The notes under the pieces are model-generated. The model did no database searches, was not told the DNA's origin, and saw only the letters and a program-made list of their open reading frames with translations. A DNA stretch of 11,580 bases, taken from assembly GCA_028565715.1 (NCBI GenBank), contig JAOXYC010204685.1, positions 1 through 11,580 on the forward strand. Direction: 5' to 3'. This document shows positions 10,801-11,580 of the stretch, in pieces. How positions within the stretch are numbered: position 1 is the stretch's first letter; every line of letters starts with the position of its first letter. The translations under genes were made by a program, and so were the position numbers. This DNA is from Phoronis pallida (lineage: Eukaryota; Phoronida; Phoronidae).

Positions 10801-11324
10801 CAGGAGAATCATGCAAGAAGAAATGACCCAGTTCTTGTCCAGACAAGATGGTGAAGCAGGACGACACATGGCTAAACAGGTAATCTTTGTGTGTTTCCGG
10901 TAATATGTTCACTAGTTCTCCAGTCAGAATCCATGTTTGAAAATAATCAATTAAGTTCAGAAATCATTCATAAAACATTAGTTTAAAGTTGGTGACAGTT
11001 ATAAATCATCTAAAGCAATCTGATCTCTTGTTGAAGCCTTATGTGCCACCTAGGCACCAAGAGACCTAAGTAAGTAAGTAAGTAAGTAAGTAAAGCAATC
11101 TGATGACATTTTTTAATAGAATGTTCCATCATCATTATAAGCTCTTATTTGATCTCAGTCAACCATCATGCCACTTTGACAATACTCGTGTGTTGTTTGT
11201 AGGTTCAGGTAAACTCAGACTTTGAAGGCAGGTTGGCAAGTCAACAACATCAACTGAGCAATGTGGCTGAAAGAGCTCAACAAATTGCACTGGATCTGGG
11301 CTCTACTCGAGAAAATGTGAAAAT
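1700..11324 (+). CDS. Split gene for a SUN-domain-like inner nuclear membrane protein (SUN1/SUN2/UNC-84 type), 3' part outside window
   Basis: Fourteen exons (two alternative firsts plus twelve shared) join with matching phases to give about 600 residues without a stop. Numbering for the exon 1b form: N-terminal peptide 1-36, Ser/Thr-rich region 74-213, Arg/Ser/Thr-rich region 215-259, acidic linker 290-313, weakly hydrophobic stretches near 328-345 and 356-372, basic patch KFSKSRR (423-429), strong transmembrane helix near 433-451, then a helical charged region 496-600. SUN1/SUN2 proteins share this order: disordered basic N-terminus in the nucleoplasm, several hydrophobic stretches of which the last spans the membrane, a lumenal coiled coil, then the SUN domain that binds KASH proteins. 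The Leu-rich helix with an internal proline and the short aromatic/NMYP tail after it resemble vertebrate SUN2 as I remember it. The SUN domain is not in the window, so the family call is an inference; another single-pass nuclear envelope or ER coiled-coil protein remains possible. The gene structure itself is well supported. Confidence 0.68.
2350..2510 (+). promoter_or_regulatory. Probable promoter / 5' leader of exon 1b
   Basis: It carries an AP-1-type site TGAGTCA (2406-2412) at the position matching copy A, a CCAAT sequence (about 2357-2361) absent from A, an E2F-like TTTGGCGGG (2436-2444), and the conserved CCCTAG and TTATTGTG blocks. The E2F-like and CCAAT motifs are specific to this copy, so the two promoters could respond differently to the cell cycle. 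The motif matches are by eye and short. Confidence 0.4.
2511..2617 (+). CDS. Alternative first coding exon 1b
   Basis: The ATG at 2511 has A at -3 (aaaacATG) and opens 35 codons plus two bases. The peptide starts MSDKSLSPTVHWGQVEVL and ends in a basic cluster, PRRARRKTVQ, at residues 21-30. The donor TT|gtaagtatca is identical to that of exon 1a for ten intron bases and has the same phase, so either exon can be spliced to exon 2. The basic cluster could act as a nuclear localisation signal or contact DNA or lamin, and RRKT is a plausible basophilic kinase site; both are inferences. A basic N-terminus is usual in SUN1/SUN2. Of the two first exons this one looks more like the family norm. Confidence 0.75.
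2618..3963 (+). other. Intron 1 (longest intron)
   Basis: From the 1b donor to the exon 2 acceptor; the 1a form uses a longer intron from 1813 that includes exon 1b. It is AT-rich with no exon-like open frame. The part at 3580-3800 stands out: a GC-box-like GGGCGGG at about 3590, a CCAAT word near 3618, and several TGATGTCA/TGACATCA words between 3692 and 3780. The rest shows nothing I can name, apart from a 7-base inverted pair ACTGGTG/CACCAGT at 2833-2857. Confidence 0.6.
3692..3780. repeat. Inverted repeat and cluster of CRE/ATF-like words
   Basis: ATTGGTGATGTCA (3692-3704) and TGACATCATCAAT (3725-3737) are inverted copies with one mismatch over 13 bases, separated by 20 bases. Right after come GATGATGTAATTG and TTATGTCATAA. 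TGACATCA and its complement are variants of the CREB/ATF site, so this could be an intronic bZIP-bound element; or it may be the remains of a small foldback repeat. Spacing and repetition are seen directly; function is a guess. Confidence 0.4.
3964..4041 (+). CDS. Exon 2 (shared), nucleoplasmic segment
   Basis: The acceptor tctgtttcag|GAG and donor AA|gtaagt bound 78 bases, phase 2 to phase 2. It encodes residues 36-62 (LRSGLKKKFGSNEALNSKLL and on to DLEYFEK), a lysine-rich start followed by a short helical-looking acidic/aromatic end. Because entry and exit phases match, the exon can be skipped without a frameshift. A minus-strand open frame over this region (3880-4155) is only its shadow. 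Confidence 0.82.
4042..5255 (+). other. Introns 2 and 3 flanking micro-exon 3
   Basis: Intron 2 (4042-4566) and intron 3 (4600-5255) are AT-rich and contain no further exon, RNA gene or mobile element that I can support. Both acceptors have clear pyrimidine tracts (rich in T) directly before AG. Confidence 0.6.
4567..4599 (+). CDS. Exon 3 (shared), 33-base micro-exon
   Basis: The acceptor tttttcag|GAAC and donor AC|gtaaga bound 33 bases, phase 2 to phase 2. It encodes residues 62-73, KNPKTDYTYSRT. The frame closes on both sides, and a 17-base T-rich tract precedes the acceptor. Too short to find by open-frame length; it is supported by phase and splice signals, and by supplying the missing link between exons 2 and 4. 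Symmetric, so it can be skipped in frame. Confidence 0.75.
5256..5677 (+). CDS. Exon 4 (shared), long Ser/Thr-rich nucleoplasmic region
   Basis: The acceptor gtttttttttag|TGG and donor CCAC|gtaagt bound 422 bases, phase 2 to phase 1. The open frame begins in the intron at 5239 and runs past the donor to 5763, but both ends of it are intronic. Residues 73-213 are low in hydrophobic residues; by hand count about a quarter are Ser and close to 40 per cent Ser plus Thr. There are SP/TP pairs (VSPN, TSPS, KTPR), two RNSV motifs typical of basophilic kinase sites, an acidic TTEE run near the end and then a basic GARRGGK. This is the pattern of an intrinsically disordered, phosphorylated tail. It shows no recognisable domain. 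It fits the disordered nucleoplasmic part of SUN proteins but is not diagnostic. Confidence 0.87.
5678..6220 (+). other. Intron 4
   Basis: Apart from the SINE-like fragment at 6061-6125 I see nothing notable. The exon 4 open frame continues 86 bases into the intron before a stop at 5761-5763, so retention of this intron would append about 28 residues. Confidence 0.6.
6061..6125. repeat. Degenerate SINE-like fragment in intron 4
   Basis: The string TTGTCCTTAGACAAGTCTCTTAATA resembles the very common animal SINE motif of the type TGTCCTTGGGCAAGxCACTTAA, followed by an ATTACCTCTCT stretch as in many copies. It is short and diverged, with no tail and no target duplication. The flanking 9-base inverted pair GATTATTAA (6061-6069) and TTAATAATC (6094-6102) may be chance. 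Judged from remembered motif only. Confidence 0.35.
6221..6358 (+). CDS. Exon 5 (shared), basic RS/RT-rich segment
   Basis: The acceptor tcttttacag|CCCG and donor GCAG|gtttgt bound 138 bases, phase 1 to phase 1. Residues 214-260 include RNTRMTRANARST, RSTRSKRQTPQR and MYETYRSEEMSEH: strongly basic, followed by an acidic end. The repeated Arg-Ser/Thr pairs recall the arginine/serine-rich N-termini of SUN proteins, which bind lamins and chromatin, and would serve as a nuclear retention signal. The donor gtttgt is weaker than the others in this gene, so alternative splicing is plausible here. Symmetric exon. Confidence 0.8.
6401..6658. mobile_element. Foldback MITE-like element in intron 5
   Basis: The ends are inverted copies: CAAGCCTCCCAGAGAATCC on the left and, reversed, CAAGCCCACCAGAGAATCC on the right (two differences in 19), and the arms continue as imperfect inverted repeats far inward. 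A 5-base direct repeat CTTAT flanks it (6396-6400 and 6659-6663), as expected for target-site duplication. Within the arms a word close to CTCACGAACCACC is reiterated about seven times (left arm near 6421, 6441, 6503 and 6524; right arm, inverted, near 6577, 6608 and 6630). It has no coding capacity, so it is a non-autonomous element; the superfamily cannot be told. The element lies 43 bases after the exon 5 donor and 333 bases before exon 6. Confidence 0.75.
6992..7078 (+). CDS. Exon 6 (shared), nucleoplasmic linker
   Basis: The acceptor ctcttatgtag|TGAC and donor TATG|gtaagt bound 87 bases, phase 1 to phase 1. It encodes residues 260-289 (VTPSPGRWDGDSADGSSKRM, then KEKTMKHLYG). It carries overlapping TP and SP sites and a lysine-rich end. 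It has no domain that I recognise. Joining to exons 5 and 7 keeps the frame open. Symmetric, so it can be skipped in frame. Confidence 0.78.
7276..7627. mobile_element. Long near-perfect hairpin (foldback element) in intron 6
   Basis: Two arms of about 175 bases (7276-7451 and 7453-7627) are reverse complements with roughly 20 differences by eye, meeting at a single unpaired base in TTGG-C-CCAA. Outer ends read TAAAGATGCATAAGCC and, reversed, TAAAGATACATAAGCC, so a TA (or TTA) target duplication is possible, which would fit Tc1/mariner- or Harbinger-type MITEs. No protein is encoded. In the pre-mRNA it would form a long double-stranded stem. It begins about 200 bases after the exon 6 donor. 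Confidence 0.85.
7769..7867 (+). CDS. Exon 7 (shared), acidic linker before the membrane region
   Basis: The acceptor ctccaaacag|GTC and donor CTTA|gtaagt bound 99 bases, phase 1 to phase 1. Residues 289-322 read GLDEVSDTDEMTIESLSDIT followed by LRDSIYGRGNYALR. The first part is acidic with several Ser/Thr next to Asp/Glu, typical casein kinase 2 contexts; the second part leads into the hydrophobic exon 8. The open frame running upstream into the intron from 7702 is not supported because the acceptor and phase fit at 7769. Symmetric exon. Confidence 0.82.
7868..8256 (+). other. Intron 7
   Basis: AT-rich, with no exon, RNA or repeat that I can support beyond its donor and acceptor. Confidence 0.6.
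8257..8338 (+). CDS. Exon 8 (shared), first hydrophobic segment
   Basis: The acceptor ttattttcag|GAAA and donor CAAG|gtatgt bound 82 bases, phase 1 to phase 2. Residues 322-349 read NAIISPFKYFYDLIVWVLHL then DTWLVS. The segment is aromatic and hydrophobic but interrupted by Lys, Asp and His, so it looks more like a membrane-interface helix than a full transmembrane span. SUN1 proteins have similar Trp/Leu-rich hydrophobic stretches before the true transmembrane helix. Too short for an open-frame scan; phases close on both sides. Confidence 0.8.
8339..8735 (+). other. Intron 8
   Basis: AT-rich; nothing seen beyond the splice borders. A long T-rich tract precedes the exon 9 acceptor. Confidence 0.6.
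8736..8951 (+). CDS. Exon 9 (shared), second hydrophobic segment plus polar linker
   Basis: The acceptor ttttcactttag|CGCC and donor TCAAG|gttggt bound 216 bases, phase 2 to phase 2. Residues 349-421 start with a hydrophobic stretch (STYYLICLVSVPSILINSIR, about 354-373), continue with a Cys/Trp-containing amphipathic piece (ACIRCVWETIAVG) and end in a long polar Lys/Asn/Ser-rich linker (about 387-420). The first part may be membrane-embedded. The donor gttggt is non-consensus at +3, a possible point of splicing choice. Symmetric, so skipping would remove hydrophobic segment two but keep the frame. The minus-strand open frame here (8757-8942) is a shadow. Confidence 0.8.
8952..9624 (+). other. 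Intron 9
   Basis: AT-rich; no feature supported. The open frame starting at 9509 merely reads through the acceptor into exon 10. Confidence 0.6.
9625..9701 (+). CDS. Exon 10 (shared), basic patch and transmembrane helix
   Basis: The acceptor acatcttttcag|GTCC and donor TCTAG|gtatga bound 77 bases, phase 2 to phase 1. Residues 421-447 carry KFSKSRRTNN followed by VYLMLFLLLLPLILG, which continues into FFMC in exon 11. This is the strongest transmembrane helix of the protein (about 433-451). The basic patch directly before it predicts, by the positive-inside rule, an N-terminus in the nucleoplasm and a C-terminus in the perinuclear space, the topology of SUN proteins. The Leu-rich helix with an internal Pro recalls the SUN1/SUN2 transmembrane helix, and is the best single clue to the family. 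Confidence 0.85.
9745..9879 (+). mobile_element. SINE-like 3' fragment with GCGC boxes and ATT tail, intron 10
   Basis: ACACCATGTAATCATTGTAAAG is followed by GCGCTTTGATTAAAATGCGCTATATAAGCACC and then an ATT run (9851-9879). The pairing AAAGCGCTTTGA...GCGCTATATAA...(ATT)n is a widespread 3' end of SINE/LINE-derived repeats in marine invertebrates. The 5' limit at about 9745 is a guess, and I see no clear target duplication, so this is probably an old truncated copy. The plus-strand open frame at 9821-10042 is simply this repeat read through. Confidence 0.6.
9880..10155 (+). other. Rest of intron 10
   Basis: Unremarkable sequence between the SINE-like tail and the exon 11 acceptor. A CCTAGGTGGCA word at 10009-10019 recurs inverted in the retroposon at 11046-11056, but neighbouring bases differ. 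Confidence 0.45.
10156..10301 (+). CDS. Exon 11 (shared), end of transmembrane helix and lumenal juxtamembrane region
   Basis: The acceptor gtattttttgcag|GCTT and donor CGAG|gtaaga bound 146 bases, phase 1 to phase 0. Residues 447-495 start GFFMCNNMYPADVLRFAL, then a moderately hydrophobic stretch (SPILGFGSFLSSMGRSVVWI) and a charged end, FTKTETKYASE. The second hydrophobic stretch could be amphipathic or membrane-associated. If it spanned the membrane the topology would invert, but it is Gly/Ser-rich and weaker than the exon 10 helix. The open frame reading on to 10334 is intronic. Confidence 0.82.
10302..10684 (+). other. Intron 11
   Basis: Nothing supported beyond splice borders. Confidence 0.6.
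10685..10879 (+). CDS. Exon 12 (shared), lumenal helical / coiled-coil segment
   Basis: The acceptor gatttgcag|GAC and donor AACAG|gtaatc bound 195 bases, phase 0 to phase 0, 65 codons (residues 496-560). After DRMMYTSPINKLDDKVKKLI comes ITLTEVETMVRRIMQEEM, a charged amphipathic helix with hydrophobic residues at three-four spacing. SUN proteins trimerise through lumenal coiled coils and often have a Leu/Ser-x-x-Glu-Val start to such helices before the SUN domain; the resemblance is suggestive only. Symmetric exon. The antisense open frame at 10588-10869 is a shadow. Confidence 0.85.
11025..11090 (+). mobile_element. 66-base retroposon with 14-base target duplication and TAAG tail, intron 12
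   Basis: The perfect direct repeat TAAAGCAATCTGAT at 11011-11024 and 11091-11104 brackets this sequence, the mark of target-primed insertion. The insert ends with a (TAAG)n run that abuts the right-hand duplication, as SINE/LINE tails do, so its sense strand is plus. The body before the tail is only about 42 bases and folds on paper: CTCTTG (11025-11030) pairs with CAAGAG (11058-11063), and inside it GTGCC (11043-11047) pairs with GGCAC (11053-11057). It is either a severely 5'-truncated LINE/SINE tail or a very small non-autonomous element. Family unknown. Confidence 0.8.
11067..11093 (+). repeat. TAAG microsatellite
   Basis: Between six and seven uninterrupted TAAG units form the tail of the retroposed sequence and touch its right-hand target duplication. 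Confidence 0.9.
11203..11324 (+). CDS. Exon 13 (shared), lumenal coiled-coil segment; last exon in window
   Basis: The acceptor tgttgtttgtag|GTTC and donor AAAT|gtgagt bound 122 bases, phase 0 to phase 2. Residues 561-600 (VQVNSDFEGRLASQQHQLSN, then VAERAQQIALDLGSTRENVK) are Gln-, Glu- and Leu-rich and consistent with a coiled coil. A second AG lies six bases inside the exon (GTTCAG|GTAA), so the acceptor could shift by two codons without a frameshift. The next exon lies beyond the right edge. Confidence 0.78.
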
Positions 11325-11580
11325 GTGAGTATGACACACATATTTTGTTCAGAGGTAAAATTTTCTCAAAAGAACATTTTGCATATTTTCTTCACTTTTA
11401 AAAGGTGTTAAAACAATTGAAAAATGTAATCATCCTGTTGATCCAAAAAGTGGCCCAAACCAAAAATAATCAAACAAGTTGATAGAAAAACAAGAAAAAG
11501 CACAAGAAATAAGTGAAGACGCAAATGTTCATTGTATAACGTTTCGGATTTATTCAAAAATCCATCATCAGATGAGAAGA
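11325..11580 (+). other. Start of intron 13, with repeat-like end
   Basis: The first part is AT-rich. From about 11440 the sequence changes to A-rich, purine-biased DNA that leads into the hammerhead-like motif, so it probably belongs to a repeat whose other end lies outside the window. Confidence 0.5.
11542..11571 (-). ncRNA. Hammerhead-ribozyme-like core, Penelope-type repeat, cut by window edge
   Basis: On the minus strand CTGATGA (11571-11565) is followed by one base, then GGATTT (11563-11558), a six-base loop, AAATCC (11551-11546) and GAAA (11545-11542). CTGANGA, a stem and GAAA in this order form the conserved core of hammerhead ribozymes with stem II between them. Such cores occur in the terminal repeats of Penelope-like retroelements. 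There is one extra T at the base of stem II, and I do not see a clear stem III closed by a GUH cleavage site downstream (GTTATACAATG follows), so this copy may be inactive. Stem I would lie to the right and is incomplete in the window. Confidence 0.5.

Noticed and set aside
10588-10869. 93-codon minus-strand open frame
   Set aside because: It lies antisense over exon 12, which has matching phases and splice sites on the plus strand; the antisense frame has no family resemblance.

Overview
The window is animal genomic DNA, AT-rich and built of short exons split by 300 to 1,350 base introns with canonical GT-AG borders. It carries no bacterial-style gene, rRNA, tRNA or CRISPR array. Interspersed repeats of the kind common in marine invertebrates (a SINE-type tail with GCGC boxes and an ATT run, two foldback elements, a hammerhead-like motif) suggest a marine invertebrate. 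I cannot name the species or phylum from sequence alone.

One plus-strand gene occupies positions 1700 to the right edge and is cut off there. I rebuilt it exon by exon, requiring reading frame and phase to close at every junction. It has two alternative first exons (1a at 1700-1812, 1b at 2511-2617) and twelve shared exons (2-13, 3964-11324), giving about 600 residues before the window ends. In order, the protein has a short N-terminal peptide, a long Ser/Thr-rich stretch, a basic RS/RT-rich stretch, an acidic linker, two weakly hydrophobic segments, a basic patch followed by one strong transmembrane helix, and a helical, probably coiled-coil region. This order, and the leucine-rich transmembrane helix with a proline in it, best fit the N-terminal two thirds of a SUN-domain inner nuclear membrane protein (SUN1/SUN2/UNC-84 type, the inner half of the LINC complex). 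The SUN domain itself would lie to the right of the window, so the family call is an inference.

Layout: 1 to about 1380 is upstream DNA with no gene that I can support. About 1380-1822 and 2005-2630 are two diverged tandem copies of a promoter plus first-exon module. Both begin with nearly the same N-terminal codons, both carry a TGAGTCA site about 100 bases upstream of the ATG, and both end in the same splice-donor sequence and phase. 2618-3963 is intron 1. Exons 2-7 (3964-7867) encode the nucleoplasmic part, exons 8-10 (8257-9701) the membrane part, and exons 11-13 (10156-11324) the lumenal part.

Mobile DNA sits only in the introns: a 258-base foldback element with a 5-base target duplication (intron 5), a roughly 350-base near-perfect hairpin (intron 6), SINE-like fragments (introns 4 and 10), a 66-base retroposed sequence with a 14-base target duplication and a TAAG tail (intron 12), and a hammerhead-like, Penelope-type motif at the right edge (intron 13).

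The most noteworthy points are the duplicated first exon, which would make two N-termini (one with and one without a basic cluster), the tiny 66-base retroposon, the long intronic hairpin and the hammerhead-like motif.
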